The notes under the pieces are model-generated. The model worked only from the letters and a program-made list of their open reading frames with translations. It was not told the origin of the DNA and ran no database searches. From the NCBI RefSeq assembly GCF_006542765.1, contig NZ_SKCD01000012.1, forward strand, positions 62,001-126,000: a DNA stretch of 64,000 nucleotides, read 5' to 3'. Position 1 is the stretch's first letter. Each line of letters begins with the position of its first letter. The position numbers and the translations under genes are program-made. Positions 1 through 8,447 of the stretch are shown piece after piece. Origin of the DNA: Paenibacillus luteus. GTDB lineage: Bacteria; Bacillota; Bacilli; Paenibacillales; Paenibacillaceae.

Positions 1-137
1 AGACTTTGATCCGTCGACGCATTATCGACGAGAATTACCTCGAATGAAATTCCCTTTTGCCTATACAGAGATAATAAACAGCGTTCAAGAAATTTCCGTC
101 CGTTATAGTTCGGAATCACAATTGAGCATTGTACCAT
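1..137 (-). CDS. Family 2 glycosyltransferase, N-terminal fragment cut by the window edge
   Basis: Reading the minus strand from an ATG at 137 gives about 45 residues beginning MVQCSIVIPNYNGRKFLERC and continuing through a VILVDNASTD segment. The IVIPNYNG strand and the VDNASTD turn are the nucleotide-sugar-binding start of GT-A fold family 2 glycosyltransferases, which add sugars to lipid-linked or surface polysaccharides at the cytoplasmic membrane face. The frame upstream of the ATG is closed by a stop a few codons away, so this start is reasonable although its ribosome site is weak. The rest of the gene lies outside the window. It diverges from the O-antigen-ligase-type gene, which fits a polysaccharide role. 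The acceptor and donor cannot be told. Confidence 0.8.
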   Translation of the reverse strand, partial: MVQCSIVIPNYNGRKFLERCLLSLYRQKGISFEVILVDNASTDQS

Positions 138-636
138 GTGGAATTAGTCCATTCTTACGGATATTTGTTCAAACCCTTAAGGATTAAAATATTTACAACC
201 AAACTTCACAATTGTATCTCTCTACTAATATTTCCAATTAATTATACACCAAGCGCATAGAGAAAGTGACATCCACTTCTTGATTCGTTGTATCACGTCG
301 ATAATAAAGGATAAAATCCGACATTTCTAGAAGAGAAAATATATAAGCATTTTCTATATAACAGTCTAATATTTGCATATAGAAAGAGTCTTTCCACCCT
401 TGTTATCTTACCAAAGTTCCACCCATATTCATACCTTATTCTCTTTTCCAAACCGAACAAATTGTTGAAATTTTGCGGAATGTATGCTTTTTCGACAAAT
501 CCGCATTTCAAACAAATTTGTAAACTACATACAATTATAACCTCTCTTATATAGTAATCCACTCCCCCTTTTGCTAAAATACTAGAAGGAGCAACAGTTT
601 CAGATATACATAACTATGGATGAGGAGTACGTACGA
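138..636. other. AT-rich divergent intergenic region
   Basis: About 500 bases between the divergent glycosyltransferase and ligase-type genes are clearly richer in A and T than the flanks. An 89-codon minus-strand frame (293-562) has no good ribosome site and no recognisable domain, so I do not call it a gene. The region probably holds both promoters, but I could not single out convincing -35/-10 pairs. Confidence 0.4.
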
Positions 637-2889
637 ATGAGCGCACACACTAAATATTCAAGCAATGCACCGGAACCAGCGGAGGGATTAACGCTGTTTA
701 GGTGGATTGGCACGATTGGAATTGCCCTATTTCTGGTTATTTTCCCATATCAGAGAGGATTGTTCAATGGCTATGAGTTCAGCTTTGACAGTCCAATATA
801 CGGGGCTATCATCTTTGGATTGTTTCTGTTGATTGCAACTGCCGGCTACATCTACAAAGACTCGCAGCAGAGCAGCTATCGCGGAATTTTGTCGATTGCC
901 GTCATGCTGCTTCCGTTCATCTATTGGATCTCTTCTTTTCAAGCGGTTTCGAGCTATTACGGAAAGTTTATGTTTCTTGTGTTTTTTCTGCTGGCCTCGC
1001 TCTTTATAAGCAGTCTTTATTTAGCAGAATCTAAGCACGCTCGTAAAACCATTGAATATGCGCTTATGCTTTCCTCCTATTTAATTGTTCTTTTCGGCCT
1101 GCTTAATTTATTCGGTCAAATGTATTACAAAGATGCGCTATGGCCTGCACACGATGGTTTCCGCCTTGCATCAGTCTTTCAATATTCAAACGCCTATGGA
1201 GGCTTTTTAGTTGCATTATTTTTAGTCAGCTTATATTATGCGGTTCATTGTGTACGACCGTCAGCAAGAATCGTGCATGCAGCCATGCTCGTACCGATTT
1301 GGATTTCATTTATGCTTACCTATTCACGCGGTGCAATTGTCATTGTGCCAGTTGTCGTGTTAGCTCTACTCCCGTTCTTGCGATTATCCAAACAAATAAC
1401 CTATCTCCTCTTTATGATTCTATCTGTTGGTATTTCAATGGCTCTATTAGGAAAGCTTACGGCAATTGTCGATAAAATTTCAGCGATTGTACAGCCGACT
1501 GAAACGAAGGCGCAGCAAACCCTCTCTTTGTTTAGCTCGCTTCCCATGCAGGGCTGGGGATTCCTGCTGCTCGGAATGATCGTTACTACTGGACTGATCC
1601 TTCTCTACCATGCCAAGCTAGATGCTCTAATGGAAAAGAAACTAGAGAAACTATCCGCGCGCAAATGGTCATTCGCTATGGTGCCTGTTGTCGCCATCAT
1701 CCTAGCGGCAGCGGCAGCTGCCAGCCTGCTCGGCAGCAGCGCGATTCGCGGCTTGCTGCCTGATAAAATTGCGGTACGCTTCGAAAATATTAATTTTCAG
1801 CAGCACAGCGTCCTGGAACGTCTAACCTTCTATAAGGATGGGCTTCATGTAGCCGAGGATTATCCACTGCTTGGAGGCGGTGGCGGCGCTTGGCAGGCCA
1901 TGTACGAGCAGTATCAGAACAATCCTTATTGGAGCAGGCAATCACACAGCTTTATAGTTCAAATTTTGGTTGAGACTGGCTGGATTGGCCTTATTGCTTT
2001 AATTGCTGTGCTTGTTCTGGCCTATGGCTTATACATCCGTTCTTATTTCCGTCATCCTGAGCTAAGAGGAAGCCATTTTATCTTTTTTATTTTCTCTTTA
2101 GCCCTTTTGCTGCACAGTGCCATAGATTTTGACATGAGCTACCTTTACATCAGCGCAATCGTATTTATATCCCTTGGATGTATGCTTGCCCCATACGCCA
2201 GCAAACTTATCCTTCAACGGACTACGGGAAGCAGTTGGTTAAAAATCACTTACCCGGCAGTCCTTGTTGTGTTGTCCTTGGTCCTGCTCGTCGTTACAGT
2301 CCGGGAGAATAGCGGCGTTCAGAAATACAAGAAAACGTATGAGCTGGCCGTTCAGGGGCAAACACCTTTGGAAGGACTGCTCCCATTATTGAATGAGGCT
2401 ATTGATCGTTCACCTAAAAACTCTTCTTTCACATTAACAAAGGCCGATTGGCTGGAGCAGGCCTATAAACAAACGAACGATGCCAGCTTCCTTGAGCAAG
2501 CCCTTAGCACGGCACAGCAAGCGCGTAAAACGGATCCCTATAACCGAGGCCTTCTGATTTCGGAATTCCGTCTTCTCCAGCAAAAGGGTCAATTCAAAGA
2601 ATCTCTTGCCGTCATAGACGAAGGAGTCAGCAAGTTCCCTTGGGACATTAACCTTTATGAAGCTGCGGTAACTTCGTATGCTGAGGCTAACAGTAAGGCC
2701 CTTAAAGAACAAAACGAGGCTGATGCGAAAAGCTATGCAGAGCGCGTTGAAGCACTGTCGGCCGAGGTCAACAGAAGGATAGAGCAGCTTGCCACTTTAC
2801 CGGCAGAACAGCTTCAGGGGCGTTCCTTCGCCCTTACACCGGCAATGGAAAAGGCCATCGCCGGCATCGAGCTAGCCGCGAATCAATAA
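637..2889 (+). CDS. O-antigen ligase / Wzy-type polysaccharide polymerase family membrane protein with C-terminal TPR-like region
   Basis: This 750-residue membrane protein has about a dozen hydrophobic segments between residues 20 and 550. A periplasmic-type loop at about residues 390-450 (VLERLTFYKDG, GGGGGAW, QSHSFIVQILVETG) matches the Wzy_C/WaaL-type loop, where a conserved His sits in the active region. The last 180 residues are soluble and helix-rich with TPR-like spacing. Such proteins ligate or polymerise undecaprenol-linked glycans outside the membrane. The ATG at 637 is preferred over the upstream ATG at 616, because GAGGAG at 622-627 lies 9 nt before it. It is followed by its own terminator. 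Neighbouring glycosyltransferase and manC-type genes support a surface-polysaccharide role. The exact substrate is unknown. Confidence 0.8.
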   Translation: MSAHTKYSSNAPEPAEGLTLFRWIGTIGIALFLVIFPYQRGLFNGYEFSFDSPIYGAIIFGLFLLIATAGYIYKDSQQSSYRGILSIAVMLLPFIYWISSFQAVSSYYGKFMFLVFFLLASLFISSLYLAESKHARKTIEYALMLSSYLIVLFGLLNLFGQMYYKDALWPAHDGFRLASVFQYSNAYGGFLVALFLVSLYYAVHCVRPSARIVHAAMLVPIWISFMLTYSRGAIVIVPVVVLALLPFLRLSKQITYLLFMILSVGISMALLGKLTAIVDKISAIVQPTETKAQQTLSLFSSLPMQGWGFLLLGMIVTTGLILLYHAKLDALMEKKLEKLSARKWSFAMVPVVAIILAAAAAASLLGSSAIRGLLPDKIAVRFENINFQQHSVLERLTFYKDGLHVAEDYPLLGGGGGAWQAMYEQYQNNPYWSRQSHSFIVQILVETGWIGLIALIAVLVLAYGLYIRSYFRHPELRGSHFIFFIFSLALLLHSAIDFDMSYLYISAIVFISLGCMLAPYASKLILQRTTGSSWLKITYPAVLVVLSLVLLVVTVRENSGVQKYKKTYELAVQGQTPLEGLLPLLNEAIDRSPKNSSFTLTKADWLEQAYKQTNDASFLEQALSTAQQARKTDPYNRGLLISEFRLLQQKGQFKESLAVIDEGVSKFPWDINLYEAAVTSYAEANSKALKEQNEADAKSYAERVEALSAEVNRRIEQLATLPAEQLQGRSFALTPAMEKAIAGIELAANQ

Positions 2890-2912
2890 CCTACTATTAT
2901 AGCAACTGCTTT

Positions 2913-2957
2913 GACTGCCCGCTGGCGCCACTCGCGCCTAGCAGGCAGTCTTTTTTT
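2913..2957 (+). terminator. Intrinsic terminator of the O-antigen ligase-type gene
   Basis: A GC-rich hairpin with arms starting GACTGCC and ending GGCAGTC is followed by seven T residues, 24 bases after the stop codon. Confidence 0.85.
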
Positions 2958-3055
2958 CGTATCATCGTTGGTATGTTTTACGGCCTTTAAGAATAAATAG
3001 CATTAGAACGCTTCGAACGAACCAAGCTTCTATTTCCAAAGGAGGATTGATCTGC

Positions 3056-3502
3056 ATGTTTAAAGATAATAAGCGTCTTTCGCCATCGGATACTTTGATT
3101 GGCCAAGGTACGCTAAGTGAGGGGAAACTGAACTGCGAGGCAAATCTGCGTATAGAAGGGGAGCATCGTGGTGACATTGTCTGCAAAGCTGATGTTATTA
3201 TTGGGGAATCCGGCATTGCACGATCAACGATTTCGGCACGCGATCTTACCGTAGCCGGCAAAATTTTCGGAGATACATCCATGTCCGGTCGTCTCATCAT
3301 TACCTCTTCCGGGCAATTAACAGGATCGGTTTCCGCGAGCTCCATTATCATTCAAGAAGGTGGTCAACTTAACGGGATGTGCCATATGGAGCTCTCAGTT
3401 GACAGCAGGCAGCGTTTGCTTACAGAACACGACAAAACTAATCAGCAAGCAAAAGATTCCGGAATCAAAGATGCAAAAGATAAAACACGACAAGCCGTCT
3501 AA
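3056..3502 (+). CDS. Bactofilin (polymer-forming cytoskeletal protein)
   Basis: This 148-residue protein has a central run of short beta repeats (residues 15-115, with segments such as GKLNCEANLRIEGEHRGDI and GKIFGDTSMSGRLIITSSG) typical of the bactofilin right-handed beta helix. It has flexible polar tails. Bactofilins self-assemble into filaments at the membrane and help localise wall-modifying or polysaccharide machinery. The ATG at 3056 is chosen because AAAGGAGG at 3038-3045 lies 10 nt before it; an in-frame TTG at 3047 is too close to that site. It stands alone between two terminators, next to polysaccharide genes. Confidence 0.9.
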   Translation: MFKDNKRLSPSDTLIGQGTLSEGKLNCEANLRIEGEHRGDIVCKADVIIGESGIARSTISARDLTVAGKIFGDTSMSGRLIITSSGQLTGSVSASSIIIQEGGQLNGMCHMELSVDSRQRLLTEHDKTNQQAKDSGIKDAKDKTRQAV

Positions 3503-3513
3503 GGTAATCGACA

Positions 3514-3577
3514 TAAAAAAAAGCCGAATGGGCAGCTGTCCACCTTCCATAGAAGCAGCAGCCCATTCGGCTTTATT
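3514..3577. terminator. Bidirectional terminator between the bactofilin and ABC exporter genes
   Basis: Perfect 13-base arms (AAGCCGAATGGGC and its complement) are flanked by A8 on the left and a short T run on the right. It serves the convergent plus-strand bactofilin and minus-strand permease genes. Confidence 0.85.
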
Positions 3578-3592
3578 AATACGGTTGAAGAG

Positions 3593-4387
3593 CTACGAAG
3601 CAACATCCCGTTTGCTGAATACGTACCAAGTCAATGCGATGAAAATTACATAATAAACAGCTAGCACACCAAGCGAAAAACCTAGCGTCATCCCTTCACG
3701 CATTGGATTATTGTCCAAATATTGTGTAAGATTCAAATGAATAAATAGCAAATAATCAATCCATTCATATTTGAGCATGGCAATCAAACCGATAAAGCTA
3801 TTAACGCCTAACAATAGAAAGAGCGCCATACCAATAGCAAGTCCGCTGCTGCGAAACACAGTCGAGAGCATAAAAGCCAGCGTAACCGTTACAACAAGCG
3901 AAATTAGCGTCAAGCCGTAATACTTCAGCATATAAGAAACAGGACTTGCCTGATCGATCCCCATGAAGCCTGGCTTGATAGCAGGATCCGCATTTATGCC
4001 AAAACAAATCCAGTTAATGAGAATCGTGCTTCCAAACAACAAAATCGCGAGCAAAATGGCAAACAGCATAATCGATATATATTTGGACAACAAAATTTTG
4101 GAGCGCGACCATGGCCGAATAAGCAGCAGCTTAATCGTTCCGCTAGTAAACTCTTCTGCAACTCCACCCGCAGCAATCACTACTGTAAAGATCGTCACGA
4201 GTAAGAACAAAATCGACGATTCCAAAAATGCAACATCCCACATCGATGCATCCCGGCCGCCAAAGATCAACCACATGATCGATATGGCTAGTACAAGCAC
4301 AAGTAATATTCCGGACATTACCCATGTGCGAGGACGACGGTAAATTTTCATATTTTCATTTTGAATCAGCGGCAAAAAATTACCCAA
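3593..4387 (-). CDS. ABC-2 type transporter permease
   Basis: This 264-residue protein has six hydrophobic segments and an EEFTSGTIKLLLIRPWSR stretch after the second one, typical of ABC-2 permeases that pair with DrrA/NatA-type ATPases. It would form the membrane channel of an exporter. The start is TTG at 4387, 7 nt after AGGAGGGG. It overlaps the end of the ATPase gene by 8 bases, so the two are translationally coupled. The substrate is unknown; drug, sodium or lantibiotic-type export are all seen in this family. Confidence 0.85.
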   Translation of the reverse strand: MGNFLPLIQNENMKIYRRPRTWVMSGILLVLVLAISIMWLIFGGRDASMWDVAFLESSILFLLVTIFTVVIAAGGVAEEFTSGTIKLLLIRPWSRSKILLSKYISIMLFAILLAILLFGSTILINWICFGINADPAIKPGFMGIDQASPVSYMLKYYGLTLISLVVTVTLAFMLSTVFRSSGLAIGMALFLLLGVNSFIGLIAMLKYEWIDYLLFIHLNLTQYLDNNPMREGMTLGFSLGVLAVYYVIFIALTWYVFSKRDVAS

Positions 4388-5300
4388 TTCGTTCCCCTCC
4401 TGTCACTTCCAAAAATTGATCTTCCAGTGTTTTTACTTGTGCGCGAATTCCGTATACTTTAATGCCGGCTGCTACAAGCGATACATTTATATCTGCTGTT
4501 TTCTCTTTATCTGCCTCAACAGCTATCGAGCTCTCGCCGTCAAGCACACCCGAAATTCCTGCAGCAAGCAATACATCAAGTGCGCTTTGTGTACGGTCAA
4601 CCTCAATAACAACACGGTTGTTTACTTTGACTGCATGTTCACCGCGAATCGTTCTAACATCGATCAGCTTGCCGTTTTGAATAATCGCGACCCGGTCGCA
4701 CATGAGCTCCATCTCAGAGAGCAAATGGCTGGATACAAATACAGCAATGCCTTCTTCCTTGGATAACAGGCGCAAGTAATCGCGAAGTTCCCGAATCCCA
4801 CCTGGATCAAGTCCATTAGTCGGTTCATCCAATATTAATAGTTGAGGCTTATGTAGGATCGCTTGCGCTACGCCCAGACGCTGACGCATGCCAAGCGAGT
4901 AGGTTTTAACCTTATCGCGAATTCGCCCCTCAAGGCCAACAAGCTTCACAACCTCATGCACACGATGCTCCGTAATGCCCGGAATCATTCTCGCATAATG
5001 AATCAAGTTATCATAGCCGCTCAAATATTTGTACATTTCCGGATTTTCTACTATCGCGCCTACATGGCGGATCGCTTTCTCATACTGCTTCGTAATGCTA
5101 TGCCCGCCAATCGTAATTTCTCCTTCAGTCAGCGACATTAAGCCAACCATCATGCGGATCGTTGTCGTTTTTCCCGAGCCATTCGGTCCTAAGAAGCCAA
5201 AAACTTCCCCGAGCGGCAAGTCTAGCGTCAGACGGTCAATTATGGTGCGTTTTCCGATTTTTTTCGTAACGTTTTGTAATTTAACAATAGGCTCCTTCAT
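4380..5300 (-). CDS. ABC transporter ATP-binding protein (exporter type)
   Basis: This 306-residue ATPase has Walker A GPNGSGKTT at residues 38-46, signature YSLGMRQR near 135, Walker B LLILDEPTNGLD near 155 and the switch-region HLLSEME. The C-terminal 80 residues form the extra domain common in DrrA/NatA/BcrA-type exporters. The ATG at 5300 is chosen because GGAGGAGGAG precedes it; the upstream ATG has no such site. It powers the permease encoded immediately downstream. No sensor kinase or immunity gene lies nearby to hint at the substrate. Confidence 0.9.
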   Translation of the reverse strand: MKEPIVKLQNVTKKIGKRTIIDRLTLDLPLGEVFGFLGPNGSGKTTTIRMMVGLMSLTEGEITIGGHSITKQYEKAIRHVGAIVENPEMYKYLSGYDNLIHYARMIPGITEHRVHEVVKLVGLEGRIRDKVKTYSLGMRQRLGVAQAILHKPQLLILDEPTNGLDPGGIRELRDYLRLLSKEEGIAVFVSSHLLSEMELMCDRVAIIQNGKLIDVRTIRGEHAVKVNNRVVIEVDRTQSALDVLLAAGISGVLDGESSIAVEADKEKTADINVSLVAAGIKVYGIRAQVKTLEDQFLEVTGGERIG

Positions 5301-5371
5301 AGCTGTGCTCCTCCTCCAGAAATCCAAATCCTTTTTATTATAATCGATTAAGGAAACAATTGGAAGTTTAC

Positions 5372-5417
5372 AAAAAAATACAGCCTCGCTCTACAGTTAA
5401 ACTGTAGGGCAGAGGCT
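5372..5417 (-). terminator. Terminator of the PilZ-manC-zinc ribbon operon
   Basis: A hairpin (arms AGCCTCGCTCTACAG and a near-complement) is followed on the minus strand by a T-rich tract. The last codons and stop of the upstream zinc-ribbon gene lie inside its 5' arm. Confidence 0.8.
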
Positions 5418-5684
5418 CTCATTTCCATCTGTTCTATACGGTTGTATAACATGTTCGGCAACTTTCGCATCTGCGCGAAGGAACATTTTATAGTCATAGT
5501 TACTGGTCTTACCCTGCGATCCTACTATAGCATCCAGCTTATCCTGTTCCATGCTGCATGTTAAGCAATAACCCATTGGATGTACCACCCGGAAAAAACC
5601 TGTCCGAAACAAAATATCCGCTTCAGGATTGGAAACCATCTCTCCGCAACTAACACAATAAAAACGGTCCTCTGAACATATCAT
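5397..5684 (-). CDS. Small protein with two CxxC motifs (zinc-ribbon type), function unknown
   Basis: This 95-residue protein starting MICSEDRFYCVSC carries CVSC near residue 10 and CLTC near residue 50. Together these could bind one zinc ion. I do not recognise a named family. The ATG at 5684 is chosen because GGGAG lies 11 nt before it and it avoids the long overlap with manC that an upstream start would need. It is the last gene of the PilZ-manC operon, 44 bases after the manC stop, and its own end forms part of the terminator hairpin. Confidence 0.65.
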   Translation of the reverse strand: MICSEDRFYCVSCGEMVSNPEADILFRTGFFRVVHPMGYCLTCSMEQDKLDAIVGSQGKTSNYDYKMFLRADAKVAEHVIQPYRTDGNESLCPTV

Positions 5685-5728
5685 CCGATCGATCGCTCCC
5701 TCTCTCTTTCGTAATGATTGTATCAACC

Positions 5729-7111
5729 CTATACGATTGTGGACTGATTCGTAATGTCCTCCCACGAGGTGCCTAATCTGATTACATCATTCTCCTCAAT
5801 TTGTATTCCCGTTTGTACCTCAATGAGTTCTACATCTGTTATTGCGCGCAAAGAGTGTCTAGACCGCTCCGGTATCATAATGGCATCCCCTGGACCGACC
5901 ATGCGCTGCGCTTCGTTAAGGAGAAGCATCCCTTCTCCACTCAGAATGGTCCACACCTCATTTCGCTTAAAATGCATCTGATAGCTCATATTTTGGCCTG
6001 CTGCTATAAAGATTCGTTTGGTAACGCTATGTAAACCAGATGCGAGCAAGGCTGAGTCTATGACTCTGGCATGCCCCCATCGCCGCTCTTCGAATTTTGG
6101 CCGTTCATTCATCGCCTGAATCTTGGCATCTAGTTCGGAGCTTGCATGCTTGCACGTTACCAAAATTCCATCGGGACTTGCTGCCACGATAACGTTGCTC
6201 AATCCAATCACCGAGATTGGAATATCAAGCTCATTAATAAGCTGTGTAGCCTCGCAATCCTCCGATATGCTGCCTAATCCCAACTGATCGTAGGCGATAT
6301 TTTCAGATAGGTTCTTCCATGTCCCAAGATCCTTCCACTCTCCATCGTATCGGACAACTGACCGGGAACTTGATTTTTGCGTGACCTCCGCTTCAAAGCT
6401 TGCTTTGGGTATTTTGGCATACTGCTTATACAATTCCTCATAATGAATCGGTAAACCACGATTCATCAGCATCGATATGATGTAATCGAGTTGAAACGCG
6501 TATATGCCAAGATTCCAAAGAGCACCTTCCTCGATCAATTTCTTAGCCTCTGCTGCATGCGGTTTCTCCTTGAAAGCCCTAATCTTTCTCTCGAACAGAC
6601 CCTCGTCCTCATGAAAACGGCTGGCTTCCGGAACTATGTATCCATATTGGTCTGTAGGGCAGCTGGGACTTGTCCCCACCATGAGCAGCTCTGATTTGCT
6701 TTCTCTGGCCAGCTTGGGGAGCCCTCGTATGCAAGAGAAGAAGTCACTCTCAACATATGCGTCTACTGGCATAATAATAACGGTTTCTGTCAAAGAAACG
6801 CCTGCTATGGAATACAAATAAGCAGCAGCAAGCGCTACTGCCGGAAAGGTGTCTCTTTGCTCAGGTTCAATAACAAGCGGCGCTTTAGTTCCGACTTGCC
6901 TTTGCAAGAGCTCTACCTGCTGCCGACAGGTCGCAATACGAGTATGCTCACGCAGATCGGCTTCATCCAGTTGACGCCACAAACGCTGCAGCATCGATTC
7001 CATTTCGCCGCCTGGTCCTTGCAGCACCGATAAATATTGTTTAGCTCGATTTCGATTGGACAAGGGCCATAGTCTCTTTCCCGATCCGCCGGATAGCAAA
7101 ATAATTTTCAA
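5729..7111 (-). CDS. manC: Mannose-1-phosphate guanylyltransferase / mannose-6-phosphate isomerase
   Basis: This 461-residue bifunctional-type enzyme makes GDP-mannose from mannose-1-phosphate and GTP for polysaccharide synthesis. The N-terminal nucleotidyltransferase begins KIILLSGGSGKRLWPLSN (residues 2-19), with FKEKP near 180 as the substrate-binding loop. The C-terminal 110 residues form a cupin with MHFKRNEVW and IPERSRHS, the type-II phosphomannose isomerase fold. The TTG start at 7111 sits 8 nt after AAGGGGG; the ATG at 7144 lacks a ribosome site. It lies between a PilZ gene and a zinc-ribbon gene in one operon. Some homologues are monofunctional, so isomerase activity is inferred. 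Confidence 0.88.
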   Translation of the reverse strand: MKIILLSGGSGKRLWPLSNRNRAKQYLSVLQGPGGEMESMLQRLWRQLDEADLREHTRIATCRQQVELLQRQVGTKAPLVIEPEQRDTFPAVALAAAYLYSIAGVSLTETVIIMPVDAYVESDFFSCIRGLPKLARESKSELLMVGTSPSCPTDQYGYIVPEASRFHEDEGLFERKIRAFKEKPHAAEAKKLIEEGALWNLGIYAFQLDYIISMLMNRGLPIHYEELYKQYAKIPKASFEAEVTQKSSSRSVVRYDGEWKDLGTWKNLSENIAYDQLGLGSISEDCEATQLINELDIPISVIGLSNVIVAASPDGILVTCKHASSELDAKIQAMNERPKFEERRWGHARVIDSALLASGLHSVTKRIFIAAGQNMSYQMHFKRNEVWTILSGEGMLLLNEAQRMVGPGDAIMIPERSRHSLRAITDVELIEVQTGIQIEENDVIRLGTSWEDITNQSTIV

Positions 7112-7162
7112 AGCATGTCCCCCTTTAAGCACGCGCTTACCCATTCTCCAAACGAAAACAGG

Positions 7163-7603
7163 TCATCCGCTATAATGCATTCGTTTGGTATTCAGCAGTC
7201 TGCTGTACAAATAATGAATTTTTTGCTGCTGTGGCTGTCTTTCCAAAATTTCTTGATTCATGACCCCAATAATCAATGAGCGCAGCGTATTCGAGCATTC
7301 GAACAATACGCCATGCGAATACTGATTATCCTTCCTAGAGTTCCAAACGATGCGACCGCGCACAATAATTTGTACGTTCGATATCGTCATTCGGCATTCA
7401 ACCAAGTAGTTCTTTTGAATAGGCAGCTGCAGGCCGGATAAAAAGCATAAGCCGTTTTGACTTAAGTTGAGCAGCAATACTGTAGTGGTCGAGGGAGTCA
7501 GCAGCTGTCCATCTTTGCTAATAAGTCTAAGCTCTGCTTTCACCCCATCGTTAAACCGAAGTCTGATATGGGCGCGAGAGGCTTCATTTGAATGGTCACT
7601 CAT
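7163..7603 (-). CDS. PilZ domain protein, probable cyclic di-GMP receptor
   Basis: This 146-residue protein carries RAHIR near residue 10 (the RxxxR motif) and NLSQNGLCF near residue 53 (the [D/N]xSxxG motif). These are the two elements of a PilZ cyclic di-GMP pocket. Beta strands follow (ECRMTI, VRGRIVW, HGVLFE). The ATG at 7603 has GGAGG 8 nt upstream. It is the first gene of an operon with manC, 51 bases away. Control of mannose-containing polysaccharide by cyclic di-GMP is a reasonable inference but is not shown by the sequence. Confidence 0.85.
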   Translation of the reverse strand: MSDHSNEASRAHIRLRFNDGVKAELRLISKDGQLLTPSTTTVLLLNLSQNGLCFLSGLQLPIQKNYLVECRMTISNVQIIVRGRIVWNSRKDNQYSHGVLFECSNTLRSLIIGVMNQEILERQPQQQKIHYLYSRLLNTKRMHYSG

Positions 7604-7733
7604 TCCTAATTCCTCCATCATACCTAGTCACAAATATGAATCGATTTCCTCATGTTTTTCAGTAAAAGCATGCATTTGTAACGTATCCGTATTAATATAG
7701 ATGTAGTACTCGTTTTAACACAGGAGGAGTTCC

Positions 7734-8102
7734 ATGAGTATCGGCAAACGGCTTGCAGCACTGAGGGACGAGCGGAGATGGACGCAATTGCAAACTGCCG
7801 CTACGCTTGGCATATCCCGAGCGGCATTGTCCCATTATGAGAAAAATCGAAGAGAGCCTGACTCCGAAACCTTATCAAGGTTCGCGGATTTATTTCAGGT
7901 GACCGTCGACTATTTGATCGGTCGAACTTCCATCCCCCAGCAAACATTAACCGATGATATACGAAGCTTCGTTGACCATCTGGAGCTCTCAGACGATGAA
8001 ATATTGAGCAAATATCATTTAAGCGTAGATGGACGAATTCTGACAGTGGATGAAACGAAAAGGTTCATTGCCTTTGTAAGGGCAGAACGTCTGCAGCAAT
8101 AG
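7734..8102 (+). CDS. XRE family transcriptional regulator
   Basis: This 122-residue protein has an N-terminal Cro/C1-type helix-turn-helix at residues 5-62 (LGISRAALSHYEKNRREPDSETL) and a short helical C-terminal region, probably for dimerisation. AGGAGG lies 6 nt before the ATG. It diverges from the PilZ operon across 130 bases and may act on that promoter or its own. The size and fold resemble SinR/ImmR-like regulators, but the target is unknown. Confidence 0.88.
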   Translation: MSIGKRLAALRDERRWTQLQTAATLGISRAALSHYEKNRREPDSETLSRFADLFQVTVDYLIGRTSIPQQTLTDDIRSFVDHLELSDDEILSKYHLSVDGRILTVDETKRFIAFVRAERLQQ

Positions 8103-8235
8103 GCTGCTCCTTATCGAACTGCCATTTTTGCTGCGGGATGCCAGTTTGACTCAAGATGGCCTCAATCGTGATTAAAGTAACGATTGGAGAGTCTGCTTTC
8201 TCTTCGCACTTAAGCTTGGGCCCAACTCTTAGCAT
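8065..8235 (-). CDS. Possible 56-residue protein, convergent with the XRE gene
   Basis: An ATG at 8235 lies 8 nt after AGGAG and opens a 56-codon frame (MLRVGPKLKCEEKADSPIVT and onward) that ends inside the 3' end of the XRE gene, overlapping it by 38 bases. I do not recognise the sequence, and the composition is only weakly protein-like. It may be a small gene or a chance frame. The region to 8360 holds nothing else I can support. Confidence 0.3.
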   Translation of the reverse strand: MLRVGPKLKCEEKADSPIVTLITIEAILSQTGIPQQKWQFDKEQPIAADVLPLQRQ

Positions 8236-8360
8236 AAATTCGGCTCCTAATCGTATAATTATTAATGAAAGGAATATTAACATCATTATACCCGAGTCGC
8301 CGGATGGAATATGTCGGTTAATGGGTGCGGCTTTTTTCTAATTTAGTGGCTTTTTGTCGA

Positions 8361-8414
8361 AAAACAAAAGGGACTGTCGCCTGAAGTAGTTAACTACTTC
8401 AGGGACAGTCCCTT
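8361..8414 (-). terminator. Terminator of glutamate synthase gene
   Basis: A very long hairpin with outer arms AAGGGACTGTC and inner palindrome CTGAAGTAGTTAACTACTTC is followed on the minus strand by CTTTTGTTTTT. It sits 34 bases after the gltB stop. Confidence 0.88.
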
Positions 8415-8447
8415 ATTCGTATTTATGCTGTAATCGTTTTGCTGCTA

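Noticed and set aside
293-562. 89-codon minus-strand frame in the divergent region
   Set aside because: AT-rich, no ribosome site, no recognisable domain; may be chance.
3593-5300. Lantibiotic immunity transporter
   Set aside because: ATPase and permease are generic; no lantibiotic, modification or two-component genes lie nearby.
8156-8341. 61-codon plus-strand frame after the XRE gene, briefly compared with small spore germination proteins
   Set aside because: No ribosome site and no real match to GerP-type patterns.
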